From: a virus | Length of the DNA: 38,057 bases | IMG/VR virus record: IMGVR_UViG_3300050821_003114 | Span: 1 to 38,057 of that record | Strand: one strand, 5' to 3' | Shown: positions 23,393 through 31,610 of the stretch, in pieces | Position numbering within the stretch: position 1 is the first letter of the stretch | How the letters are laid out: each line of letters starts with the position of its first letter | Notes under the pieces: generated by a model | What the model was told of the DNA's origin: nothing | Databases searched by the model: none | Seen by the model: only the letters and a program-made list of their open reading frames with translations | Position numbers and translations under genes: made by a program

Positions 23393-24374
23393 AAACGTAG
23401 AAGAGACTGCATCAGCAGATTCTAATAGTGAATATTTAGATGCTTCATTTATATTAGATAATCCCAAGAAAATTATAAGTGTCAGTCCGGCTTTGGATAT
23501 TGTCCTGTCGGGAGGTATTCCGGAAAGCACCGTGGCGATTTTCAAGGCTGATCCGAAGATTGGTAAGACCACGCTGGCGCTTAAAGTAGCTGCCAAAGGT
23601 CAGAAGCAATTTGGCAAAAAGGTCATTTATATTAATGTCGAAAACAGACTATCAAAGAAGAATCTAGAAGGTGTAAAAGGATTAGATATATCTCCGGAGA
23701 TGTTTAAGATTATTTCTTCGGAAAAGGGCAATATCTTGTCTGCCGAACAAATATTAGAAAAAACCGAGAAAGCTTTGATTGACTTTCCGGAAAGTATATT
23801 CATTTTCGATTCATTTAGCTCTTTATCTGGTGCGGCCGAAAAAACTAACAAGTATGGTGAAGGTTATGGAAATTTAGATGTACGTAAAATGGAAGGTACT
23901 TTCGCCAGAAGAACTAGCCCAATTGTAATGGTTAATAATTCAATTATATTAGGAATTGCTCACGTATCACCAAATATTTCTATGCCGGGCAAATCGACTT
24001 CTATTGGTAAGAAAACCGTCTATGCAATGGATTTAGAATTATCTCTCAAGAAAGTATATCCTCAAGGCGATTGGACAGCCGGGGATAGGCTTGTCGGGCA
24101 AAAAATTCAAATAGACTGTTTGACAAGTGCATTAGGACCACCGGGTCAATCATGCGTTTGCTGGCTGAAATACGGAGAAGGGTATTCGGACGAAGCCGAG
24201 CTAGCACAACTCGCAATAGATCTTTCCTTGATTGAAAAGAAAGGTGCCGGCTGGATGGAGATTGAAAAGTTCGGCCTAAAAGCCCAAGGTATGGATAATA
24301 TGGTTACTTTATTGGAACAACGTTCTGATGTGTTTGATTATTTAAATGATCAGGTTAAAGAGATGGTCAAATGA
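23376..24374 (+). CDS. RecA-like recombinase with N-terminal AT-hook-like motif
   Basis: A 332-residue RecA/UvsX-type ATPase for strand exchange in recombination-dependent replication and repair. The P-loop is KADPKIGKTTLA with ADPKIGKT at 58-65, the first Gly of the motif being Ala. Walker B is SIFIFDSFSSL; a MAW-like region RRTSPIVMVNNSIILGIAHV and a following loop fit the fold. The N-terminus MGRPRKNVEE carries an AT-hook-like GRP-K core absent from typical RecA. Downstream overlap with a nuclease gene suggests a recombination module. Confidence 0.85.
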   Translation: MGRPRKNVEETASADSNSEYLDASFILDNPKKIISVSPALDIVLSGGIPESTVAIFKADPKIGKTTLALKVAAKGQKQFGKKVIYINVENRLSKKNLEGVKGLDISPEMFKIISSEKGNILSAEQILEKTEKALIDFPESIFIFDSFSSLSGAAEKTNKYGEGYGNLDVRKMEGTFARRTSPIVMVNNSIILGIAHVSPNISMPGKSTSIGKKTVYAMDLELSLKKVYPQGDWTAGDRLVGQKIQIDCLTSALGPPGQSCVCWLKYGEGYSDEAELAQLAIDLSLIEKKGAGWMEIEKFGLKAQGMDNMVTLLEQRSDVFDYLNDQVKEMVK

Positions 24375-24772
24375 AAGTGACCGGCACAGATGGCAAAAAA
24401 TATACTTGGCAACTTGCTAAATATGTAGGTAATAAGAATACAAATCCTTCAGAATTACACTTGCAGGTAAGAGAATTTCTAGCAGAAAACTATCCGGCAC
24501 TACAGATATTAGAAGAGGTTTATATAGAGTCTGAAAAATTATACATAGATTTCTATATATCTCTGTTAAAGATAGCTATCGAAGTTCAAGGCCGGCAGCA
24601 CGACAATTTTTCCCTTTTCATGCATAAGAACAAGCTGGGCTTCAGTCGAGCCAAGGGCCGCGATAACCGCAAGGCGGAATTCTGTAGGATTAACGGAATT
24701 AAACTAATATACTTCTATCCAGAAGAGGAAATAGATGAATGGAAAACGAAGATGGGGTTGAAAACAACCTAG
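24371..24772 (+). CDS. PD-(D/E)XK-type endonuclease, 133 aa
   Basis: The core reads YIDFYISLLKIAIEVQGRQH: Asp60 and Glu71-x-Gln73 fit the PD-(D/E)XK pattern with Gln in place of Lys, and His77 follows as in DUF559/Vsr-like enzymes. Next come an Arg/Lys-rich helix (SRAKGRDNRKAEFCRINGI) and the strand KLIYFYP. Overlapping the recA-like gene (ATGA) suggests a role as a resolvase or repair nuclease. Specificity is unknown. Confidence 0.75.
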   Translation: MKVTGTDGKKYTWQLAKYVGNKNTNPSELHLQVREFLAENYPALQILEEVYIESEKLYIDFYISLLKIAIEVQGRQHDNFSLFMHKNKLGFSRAKGRDNRKAEFCRINGIKLIYFYPEEEIDEWKTKMGLKTT

Positions 24773-25230
24773 TTGATAAACTTGCCCAAATTGAAACGCT
24801 TTTAAATGAATATGAGTATAAAATTCATTTAAAGATCAATACCGTTGAACCTAACTTGGGCGTAACCCGTGAATACATGGAAGCTATGCATTGGGAGGAT
24901 ATTCAACACTTGGCGTTTAGCTATGCTCAATATTCTCTATTTTTGCAGAAGGAATTGAATAAACATCAGTCCCGATATAACTGGTCGGATGCAAATCTGA
25001 AAAGATTCTTGGAAAGGGAAGCTCCCAATTATGAAGGTTGGAAATGGGAGGAGCGAATGAGTAACGCCCTTTCAGACAACGTCTATGCACAAAAGCTACA
25101 CGATCTCAAGGTGCGTAGCAAAATGGCAATCGACAGACTAGCATTTCTTCCCTCCAAAATTGAATTTTTGTCTAAGTTAGCAATCGATATTATGAAAGCG
25201 AAGAGGTATAAGCATGTTGAAGGTGAATAA
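24739..25230 (+). CDS. hypothetical helical protein, 163 aa
   Basis: ATG 24739, with GAGG about 9 nt upstream, overlaps the nuclease gene by 34 nt. Almost wholly helical with many charged residues and Trp (NYEGWKWEERMSNAL). Its place between a recombination nuclease and replication genes suggests a DNA-metabolism accessory role, but no motif supports this. Confidence 0.65.
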   Translation: MENEDGVENNLVDKLAQIETLLNEYEYKIHLKINTVEPNLGVTREYMEAMHWEDIQHLAFSYAQYSLFLQKELNKHQSRYNWSDANLKRFLEREAPNYEGWKWEERMSNALSDNVYAQKLHDLKVRSKMAIDRLAFLPSKIEFLSKLAIDIMKAKRYKHVEGE

Positions 25231-25504
25231 GTTTTTCAGTTGGATTAAAAGTTTCTTTGTCAAGAGGGTAGATGACAGTAAATTGTTTTCTGATATATCT
25301 CAATATATAGAAGATGAACCAAAAATAGATTACAGAAAATTGAATAGAGAAGGTAAGGATTTATTCAAATACGAAGTAGAAGGTGAGGAATTCGATTTTG
25401 GTAATAGTTCAGAAAAATTTGTAGAAGTTGAAGCCATTAAAATGTCATATCCACAACCTTTAACCACTATTAATAGAGAATGTGTTTATATAAGTGGTAA
25501 ATAA
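25214..25504 (+). CDS. hypothetical protein, 96 aa
   Basis: An amphipathic, aromatic N-terminus (VNKFFSWIKSFFVKRV) that could touch membrane, followed by an acidic soluble part. No recognised motif. It overlaps the previous gene by 17 nt. Confidence 0.62.
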   Translation: MLKVNKFFSWIKSFFVKRVDDSKLFSDISQYIEDEPKIDYRKLNREGKDLFKYEVEGEEFDFGNSSEKFVEVEAIKMSYPQPLTTINRECVYISGK

Positions 25505-25508
25505 AAAT

Positions 25509-25733
25509 ATGAATAATATCTATATTATAGAAGATATATGGTATGACCATTATAAGGTTTTAGGTGTTTATAATAATATAGAAGCGGCATTAGAACATGT
25601 TGAAGATCGAAATTTTAAAGAAGAATTTGGTCAAGCGGATATTTGGATAAGAGAGTATGGCGTAAGAACTCGCAAGCAATTAAGAGGAGTTGCAGAAAGG
25701 CTTATGTGGCATAATGGCAAACGTTACAATTGA
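25509..25733 (+). CDS. hypothetical protein, 74 aa
   Basis: ATG 25509 follows the previous stop by 4 nt; GTG 25494 is less likely. The pattern IEDIWYDHYKVLGVYNNIEA with an aromatic end is a small alpha/beta protein of unknown role. It overlaps the next gene by 20 nt. Confidence 0.62.
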   Translation: MNNIYIIEDIWYDHYKVLGVYNNIEAALEHVEDRNFKEEFGQADIWIREYGVRTRKQLRGVAERLMWHNGKRYN

Positions 25734-26310
25734 TCCAGAGGTGTTGATTAGGGCAATGACAGCCGCGATTCAAGCGGCGATTCAACAACCTACGGTTGAG
25801 ACAAAGTCAAAACGTGGTAGACCGGCTAAAACCAAGCAGTTGCCACCAACTTTAAAGGTAGTTCGTGATAGAAAAGTTATAGAAGTTCCTACTGAAGAAT
25901 TATTACCACAGAATATAGAAATTATTCATGTAAAGGAAGAAGATATTGTGGCTGCAAATGAGGAGTTGCCGGTGGTCAAAAAACCAAAAGATGCTTTTTT
26001 ATTTGTAGCTAAGAAAATTATTAACAGTTGTTCCAAACAAGTACAAGCCAAAGAAGATGTAACTGTTAGTCGTGGAGAACAACGTTTTATTGATGTGGCC
26101 GGAGTACCGCATGAAAAACAAGATTGGGAACCAACCGAACGAAGACAGGCGGCAAAGATGCTCGATTTCGTTTGCACGCAGTGTAATCGTCCATTCCAAG
26201 ATTACCCGTCAAATGTTCAACAAGCCTTTTTCCGAATTGGTGGTTCAGACATGCCGGATAATCAAGACGGCTGTGTAGTAATCAAATGTCCTAAATGTAG
26301 TACAAGATAA
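25714..26310 (+). CDS. AT-hook and zinc-ribbon protein, 198 aa
   Basis: It starts at ATG 25714 within the preceding gene. KSKRGRPAKTKQLPP at about 33-47 is a good AT-hook. A low-complexity charged middle follows. The last 55 residues carry CTQCNRPFQDYP and CPKCS, a zinc-ribbon pair. Probably binds AT-rich DNA; it may be a regulator or a replication accessory. The exact function is not known. Confidence 0.75.
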   Translation: MANVTIDPEVLIRAMTAAIQAAIQQPTVETKSKRGRPAKTKQLPPTLKVVRDRKVIEVPTEELLPQNIEIIHVKEEDIVAANEELPVVKKPKDAFLFVAKKIINSCSKQVQAKEDVTVSRGEQRFIDVAGVPHEKQDWEPTERRQAAKMLDFVCTQCNRPFQDYPSNVQQAFFRIGGSDMPDNQDGCVVIKCPKCSTR

Positions 26311-26323
26311 AAGAGATTAATTT

Positions 26324-27691
26324 ATGGATATTACAAAGATGTTATTTGGCGGCGCTTTAATAGGGACTCTTGTCTCCGCATGGGGAACTATTAAAGGTGT
26401 CGCATGGAAGATTTGCACGATTGCTTTTAAAAAGGTTAATATTGACGACTCATTATCTAAAGAGATATTGAACTATCTACGAGAAAATTATAAATATTTT
26501 CATTTACATGATCGTTCTTTTGAAAACTCTATTCATTTCACCAAAACTGATTGTCGATACGACCAGACCGGGTGGGAAACATTTGATAATGCTTCGTTTA
26601 TATTCTGGTATGGAAAAATACCGTTTTATTATTCTAATTACCGCTCATCTACCAAAGATAGCAATGGCAATGAAGTGAAAACAAAAGGTGCCACTCTTTA
26701 CTATATCAGGCGTACTTTAAATATAGAACAAATTATTTACAATTCTATTCATCGTATCAATAAAATAACATTGGAACGCACCAAGGCAAGACAAGAGGAC
26801 TGGAATCGTTTTTATATTAAATATATTCCCGGCAAAACCAAGGAAAAAGAAACGCATTTTTCATATGATTTTACTTCTAATGTAAGTAAATGTTTAAGTC
26901 ACGATTTAACAGATTTAGGATTCAATATATCTAAGGATGGTATAAACAGAATAATTCTCACAGAAGAAAATCAAGAGGCTATTAAATTTGTAGAACTTTG
27001 GAAGAATAATAAAGACTGGTATGTTAAAAAGGATATTCCTTGGAAAATGGGATTACTATTACATGGTCCACCCGGAACCGGCAAAACATTGCTGAGCAGA
27101 AGAATAGCCGAACATCTTAATATGCCTTTATTTGTTTACAGACTTGGTATGTTGACAGATCCGGAATTTTCTGAAGAATGGGCCTCCATGCAAGCTTCGG
27201 CCCCATGTGTAGCCCTTATCGAAGATTTTGATAATGTGTTCCATGGCAGAGAAAATATTGTTTCTATAGATAATTTTATGGAAAGGTTTTCTATATTAGA
27301 AGATAAACCAAAAGAAGGTGACGAACAAAAACGTCGTAATGGTTTTGGTCACAAAGTAACTTTTGACAATTTGTTAAATACTTTAGATGGTGCCGAGCGA
27401 TATGAGGGTGTTTTGACTATCATTACAACGAATCATATAGACAAGGTTGATGCTGCAATTTTGGATCGACCTGGCCGGATTGACAAGGTGATTGAATTAA
27501 CATATTTAACAAATGAGAATAAATTAGAAATGATTGAAAAAATCTTAGGAGATATGCCGATTGCTCGTCAAGCAGCAATACAATATATAAATACAAATAT
27601 CGATAAACTTTTAACTCCAGCCCAATTACAAGAGAAGTGTATTTCATTGGCGCTTAAAGCATTTTATAATCAAAATTTGGAGGATCGATGA
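26324..27691 (+). CDS. BCS1-like AAA ATPase, 455 aa
   Basis: A hydrophobic N-terminus (residues 6-35) could anchor it in the membrane. A BCS1-type middle region follows, then the AAA module: GPPGTGKT at 248-255, Walker B VALIEDFD, sensor TIITTNHIDKVD and arginine finger DRPGRIDKVI. A loop of about 40 residues (ENIVSIDNFMERF onwards) lies after Walker B. Mitochondrial BCS1 moves folded proteins across membranes; the role of bacterial and phage relatives is unclear. It is coupled by ATGA to a cysteine-peptidase-like gene. Confidence 0.88.
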   Translation: MDITKMLFGGALIGTLVSAWGTIKGVAWKICTIAFKKVNIDDSLSKEILNYLRENYKYFHLHDRSFENSIHFTKTDCRYDQTGWETFDNASFIFWYGKIPFYYSNYRSSTKDSNGNEVKTKGATLYYIRRTLNIEQIIYNSIHRINKITLERTKARQEDWNRFYIKYIPGKTKEKETHFSYDFTSNVSKCLSHDLTDLGFNISKDGINRIILTEENQEAIKFVELWKNNKDWYVKKDIPWKMGLLLHGPPGTGKTLLSRRIAEHLNMPLFVYRLGMLTDPEFSEEWASMQASAPCVALIEDFDNVFHGRENIVSIDNFMERFSILEDKPKEGDEQKRRNGFGHKVTFDNLLNTLDGAERYEGVLTIITTNHIDKVDAAILDRPGRIDKVIELTYLTNENKLEMIEKILGDMPIARQAAIQYINTNIDKLLTPAQLQEKCISLALKAFYNQNLEDR

Positions 27692-28089
27692 AAACTGTTT
27701 ATCAAGACCAAAAAACCAATTGTTTCTCTGCTTGTTTAGCAAGTATATTAGAACTTGACATTAAACATATTCCCAATTTTTATGATGAAAATAATGGTAA
27801 TCCTGATTTGATGTATGAAAATATCAACCAATGGTTAGATAAGCATGATTATTATAGAATCCATTTCCCAAAAATGTCTTTAAAAGAAATTCAACAGAAT
27901 TTTAAACACACAGGATACGGTATAGTTCTTATGGGATTAAAAGATCATCCTAATATAGCACATGCTATTGTTAGTTATAATGGATTATTATTACATAACC
28001 CTATGGGTAATCAAGAACACCATCAATCTGGATTAAATGAAAAAAGTTGTTGGTTTAATTGTTTAGTACGTAAATTTAATAAGGCTTAA
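27688..28089 (+). CDS. C39-like cysteine peptidase fold protein, 133 aa
   Basis: QDQKTNCFSACLASILEL at 6-23 places Gln6/Gln8 before Cys12, followed later by NIAHAIVSYNGLLLHNP with a His and an Asn or Asp-like position. This order (Q, C, H, N/D) matches the C39-like/papain-superfamily proteins common in phages. Whether it cleaves peptides is unproved. It overlaps the BCS1-like ATPase gene by 4 nt, hinting at a shared function. Confidence 0.7.
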   Translation: MKTVYQDQKTNCFSACLASILELDIKHIPNFYDENNGNPDLMYENINQWLDKHDYYRIHFPKMSLKEIQQNFKHTGYGIVLMGLKDHPNIAHAIVSYNGLLLHNPMGNQEHHQSGLNEKSCWFNCLVRKFNKA

Positions 28090-28092
28090 AAT

Positions 28093-29493
28093 ATGCTAAC
28101 AGATCTTCCGGCAGAAAGAGCTTGGCTTTCAGGTATCGTTAGGTATGGTGCTAATAGTTGGATCGATTCTAATGAGTTGGTCAACGACAATTGTTTTAGC
28201 GACCACATCAATCAATGTATTTATACCTGCTTGGAAAGGATATTTCACAATAACTCTAATGCGATAGTTGATATAGCGAGCATTCTATCAGCCGCTCAAG
28301 AAGTCGGTTTGAAAGATCTCTCGGAGCCAAACAACGTCAAGTACCTCAAGGCGTTATATCATTTTGGTGTAGAGGAAGAAAATGTGCGGGAGTTTGCGAA
28401 GAAAATCCGCAAGCTCAGCGAATTCCGGAGTTTACTTGCAGAGGTTGATGAGTCTGCGAATCGCATCAAAAATTTGACAGGAAATGAAAGCATCAGCGAA
28501 GCCGTTTCCGTTGTTGAAAAACCCGTCTTTGATTTTACTAACAAACTAATTGGCGGCAATCAACAAGTAGAACAGATTGGTGTTGGTATCGATGAGTATT
28601 ACGAGAGCTTACGCAATCGGGAAGAACTTAAAGGTATAGGTATAGGCTATCCAATATATGAAAAAGCGATTGGTGGATTACGTGTAGGCGTTCATATCAA
28701 AGGTGCAAGGAATAAAACCGGGAAAAGTTATGATGCTTTGAATTGTGCAGCATATTCCGCCGTTATGGAAAAGAATCCAACATTGTACTTGGACACAGAA
28801 TTACACAGGAATCAAGGCCAGTGGGATAGATTTCTGGCCAGATTTGCGGACGGTATTACAGTTGATCAGATTAAATATGGAGAATTTTTTGATGATGAGC
28901 AAGCTGAAAGAAAGGTGTTAAAAGCTAAGAATATTCTAAAGAAAATACCCTTAGATTATATTAACATAACCGGAAAACCTATAGATGAAATTATATCTAT
29001 AGTCCGTAGGTGGTTGATACAAAAAGTGGGATATAATGCCGCCGGCAAATTGAATAAGTGTTTGGTTGTTTATGATTATTTGAAGCCTCCCATTACAGCC
29101 GGAGAACTTAAGAACGTACAAGAATATCAAGAGATTGGTTTTAGAGTACAGGCGTTACACGATTTCACTGCAAAGTATAATTTTCCTATTTTGACCTATG
29201 TTCAATTAAATAGGGAGAAGGATATTGCTGCGAGTGATCGTATAGGATGGTATTGTAGTAGTTACAGTAGTTTACAAAAAAAGACTCCGGAAGAAATTGC
29301 AACTGATGGACCACAAAACGGTAATCTGAAATTAACGCCGGAATTCATAAGGTTCGGAGCCGGCTTAGATCCGGGTGATTATATCAACTATCATTTCAAT
29401 GGAGCAACCGCAAAAATAGTAGAATTGAAAACTCGCAATCAAGTAGAAGCTGATAAGAAGGCTACCAATGATTCAGACGGGCACAGTCAATGA
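28093..29493 (+). CDS. dnaB: replicative DNA helicase, DnaB-like
   Basis: A hexameric 5'-3' helicase of the DnaB family, 466 residues. The N-terminal primase-binding helical domain is about 1-110, then a linker and the RecA-like domain. The P-loop is ARNKTGKS at 205-212, comparable to DnaB's ARPSMGKT. YLDTELHRNQ (Walker A') and CLVVYDYLKPP (Walker B, with Asp-Tyr-Leu) follow. It directly precedes the primase with a 26-nt overlap, a classic helicase-primase pair. Confidence 0.9.
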   Translation: MLTDLPAERAWLSGIVRYGANSWIDSNELVNDNCFSDHINQCIYTCLERIFHNNSNAIVDIASILSAAQEVGLKDLSEPNNVKYLKALYHFGVEEENVREFAKKIRKLSEFRSLLAEVDESANRIKNLTGNESISEAVSVVEKPVFDFTNKLIGGNQQVEQIGVGIDEYYESLRNREELKGIGIGYPIYEKAIGGLRVGVHIKGARNKTGKSYDALNCAAYSAVMEKNPTLYLDTELHRNQGQWDRFLARFADGITVDQIKYGEFFDDEQAERKVLKAKNILKKIPLDYINITGKPIDEIISIVRRWLIQKVGYNAAGKLNKCLVVYDYLKPPITAGELKNVQEYQEIGFRVQALHDFTAKYNFPILTYVQLNREKDIAASDRIGWYCSSYSSLQKKTPEEIATDGPQNGNLKLTPEFIRFGAGLDPGDYINYHFNGATAKIVELKTRNQVEADKKATNDSDGHSQ

Positions 29494-30517
29494 CGCCATA
29501 TGTAACAATCCGGAACTCCTCTGGGATGATTTGGGTTTAGAGGGAGAAATATATAATGAACATGCTAACATATCTTGTCCTGTTCATAATAGCTCCAAAA
29601 GGCAGAGTTTGAGTATATACTTTAATGATTACGGGCAAACTAGAGGCCGGTGGAAGTGTCATACGCGGAGTTGCCAGAAGGTTTTTAGGAATTCTGTTAT
29701 TGGTTTCGTTCGCGGAATCCTGTCCAACCGACATTGTAATTGGGCAAAGCCCGGAGACAAGGTCTATGGATGGAAAGCTACTCTGGATTACCTAAAGGGT
29801 TTGTATGGCATAGACGGTGCATCAATAATAGATCCCGGAGAAGTAGAAAGAAAGAAATTTATCAGAAATTGTCATTGTGTAGAAGAACCGTTAAAAGATA
29901 AGGTTCGTATATGTACAAAGGAAAAATATCTCAAAGCATTTACTTCTCCCTCTACATACCTACAAAGTAGGGGTTTTTCTGAAGAGTTATTAAATGAATA
30001 TGACATTAGGCATTATACTGGTAGTGATTATGTTTATCAGCGGCGTAGTATTATTCCGATTTATGATGATGAAAATAGATGGCTCATCGGCTACACCGGC
30101 CGAAGTGAAGATAACCGTACACCGAAATGGATGGACAGCAATATGTTCCCAAAATCTACATCATTGTTCAACTATGACAATGCAATCGAATCTATCAAGA
30201 AATCAAGATGCGTGGTTATAACCGAAGGTCCGCTAGACGTTTTAAAGCTTCGCCAAGCCGGCATAGATAATTGCGTGGCTTTATGGGGGGCAGCCGGATG
30301 GAACGATTACAAGAAGTATTTATTGGATAAGCTGGGAGTAATGAAACTGGTGCTTGTGCTAGACAACGATGAAGCTGGCCGAGATGGCACAGAGCGAATC
30401 CGAAAAGACGCGGAGAGAATCTATAATATAGTAGAGCCAAAGCTACCTGATGGAGTAAATGATATAGGTGAGATGGATACGCAAAGCGTCTCTGATTTAT
30501 TTAAAGGTGTTTTATGA
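29468..30517 (+). CDS. dnaG: DNA primase, DnaG-like
   Basis: It synthesises RNA primers for lagging-strand replication. A zinc domain is formed by Cys37-x2-His40 and Cys64-x4-Cys69. The TOPRIM domain shows VVITEGPLDVLK with Glu253 and VLVLDNDEAGRDG with Asp299 and Asp301. The 349-residue length lacks the DnaG helicase-binding C-terminal domain. ATG 29468 lies inside dnaB with AGAAGG upstream. A 29-nt gap with a strong ribosome site follows. Confidence 0.9.
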   Translation: MIQTGTVNDAICNNPELLWDDLGLEGEIYNEHANISCPVHNSSKRQSLSIYFNDYGQTRGRWKCHTRSCQKVFRNSVIGFVRGILSNRHCNWAKPGDKVYGWKATLDYLKGLYGIDGASIIDPGEVERKKFIRNCHCVEEPLKDKVRICTKEKYLKAFTSPSTYLQSRGFSEELLNEYDIRHYTGSDYVYQRRSIIPIYDDENRWLIGYTGRSEDNRTPKWMDSNMFPKSTSLFNYDNAIESIKKSRCVVITEGPLDVLKLRQAGIDNCVALWGAAGWNDYKKYLLDKLGVMKLVLVLDNDEAGRDGTERIRKDAERIYNIVEPKLPDGVNDIGEMDTQSVSDLFKGVL

Positions 30518-30546
30518 ATGTGTTTTCTTAATAGGGAGGAACGACC

Positions 30547-31422
30547 TTGTCAAAATTTCAATTAAAACCAAAAGAACTAGTAGAGAAACAAGATCAGCCG
30601 GAACGTTGGAACTTTGCTCCTGTTGAAAATGATATAAAGATCTTGGCATTCAGTGGCAAATTGGGAAGCGGGAAATCTTCCTCTTCCAACTTTTTACATA
30701 GTCTTGCTTTTATGTATGTGTTAGGATTAACTGATCATGCGTTTGTAAACGAAGATGGTAAGCTGGTTGTGAAAACTGCTGAAGGCGATTATAACGATGT
30801 AAATTTGAACAGTAAACATCCGGAAGTTGTGGATTTTCTGTCGCGGAGCGTCTGGCCTTTTATCAAAAATTATAGTTGTGCGGATTATCTGAAGCGTATT
30901 TGTATTGATGTATTAGGTCTAGATGAAAACCTCGTATATGGATCGCAAGCCGATAAACAGACTCTAACACACCTAAATTGGGAAGACGTGCCGACTTTTG
31001 AGAAAGAGGTTGCACCAAAAAATTCAAAGTCGAAGATTGGTATTCGCGTAAAAACAGGAAAGATGACTGTACGGGACGTATTGGAATATGTAGGTACAGA
31101 ACTATTCCGAAAGATGCATAATAATTGTTGGGCTGAAGCACTTGTAAAAAGTATCAAGAGGGATAAATCATCATTTGCTATTGTGGATGATGTGAGATTT
31201 ATTAATGAAGTAGAAGCCGTTCAAAAAGCCGGTGGCAAGGTAATTCGTTTAACTCTAGTCACTGACGAGGCTGCTGCTAATACTCATGCTAGTAATATTG
31301 AATTAGATAATTATGATGGGTTTGATTATGTTTTGGATAATTCGTCGAAGTCTATGGAAGACACTTTCCGAGAACTATTATCGGTATTAACCGATTGGGG
31401 ATATTTTGCGGTTGTGCAATAA
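30547..31422 (+). CDS. deoxynucleoside monophosphate kinase-like protein
   Basis: TTG 30547 has GGGAGGA about seven nucleotides upstream. The P-loop is GKLGSGKS at 37-44. Downstream, KMTVRDVLEYVGTELFRKMH and IVDDVRFINEVEAV match phage T4 gp1-type dNMP kinases, which convert dNMPs to dNDPs. At 291 residues it is longer than T4 gp1 (241), with the excess at the N-terminus and around 60-100. It supplies precursors together with the other nucleotide genes. Confidence 0.82.
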   Translation: MSKFQLKPKELVEKQDQPERWNFAPVENDIKILAFSGKLGSGKSSSSNFLHSLAFMYVLGLTDHAFVNEDGKLVVKTAEGDYNDVNLNSKHPEVVDFLSRSVWPFIKNYSCADYLKRICIDVLGLDENLVYGSQADKQTLTHLNWEDVPTFEKEVAPKNSKSKIGIRVKTGKMTVRDVLEYVGTELFRKMHNNCWAEALVKSIKRDKSSFAIVDDVRFINEVEAVQKAGGKVIRLTLVTDEAAANTHASNIELDNYDGFDYVLDNSSKSMEDTFRELLSVLTDWGYFAVVQ

Positions 31423-31610
31423 TGATAATTATCGACGGATGCCAGGATTGTGAAATAAATAAACTACATGGTTATAATAAAACGGATCACTTTCATTGTA
31501 AAAAATGTAAAAAGAATCGACGCTTTGGAAGTGGTCCGGAATTTGATTGTTACACGCAAAGCGAGCTGGATTATTGCAGAAAGTGCTTAAATGATAACTC
31601 CATTTTTTAG
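31422..31610 (+). CDS. small zinc-ribbon protein, 62 aa
   Basis: ATG 31422 shares a base with the preceding TAA. CQDC at 7-10, CKKC at 26-29 and CRKC near 51-54 give three CxxC pairs, enough for one or two zinc sites. Ends at TAG, overlapping the nuclease gene by 20 nt. Role unknown. Confidence 0.65.
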   Translation: MIIIDGCQDCEINKLHGYNKTDHFHCKKCKKNRRFGSGPEFDCYTQSELDYCRKCLNDNSIF

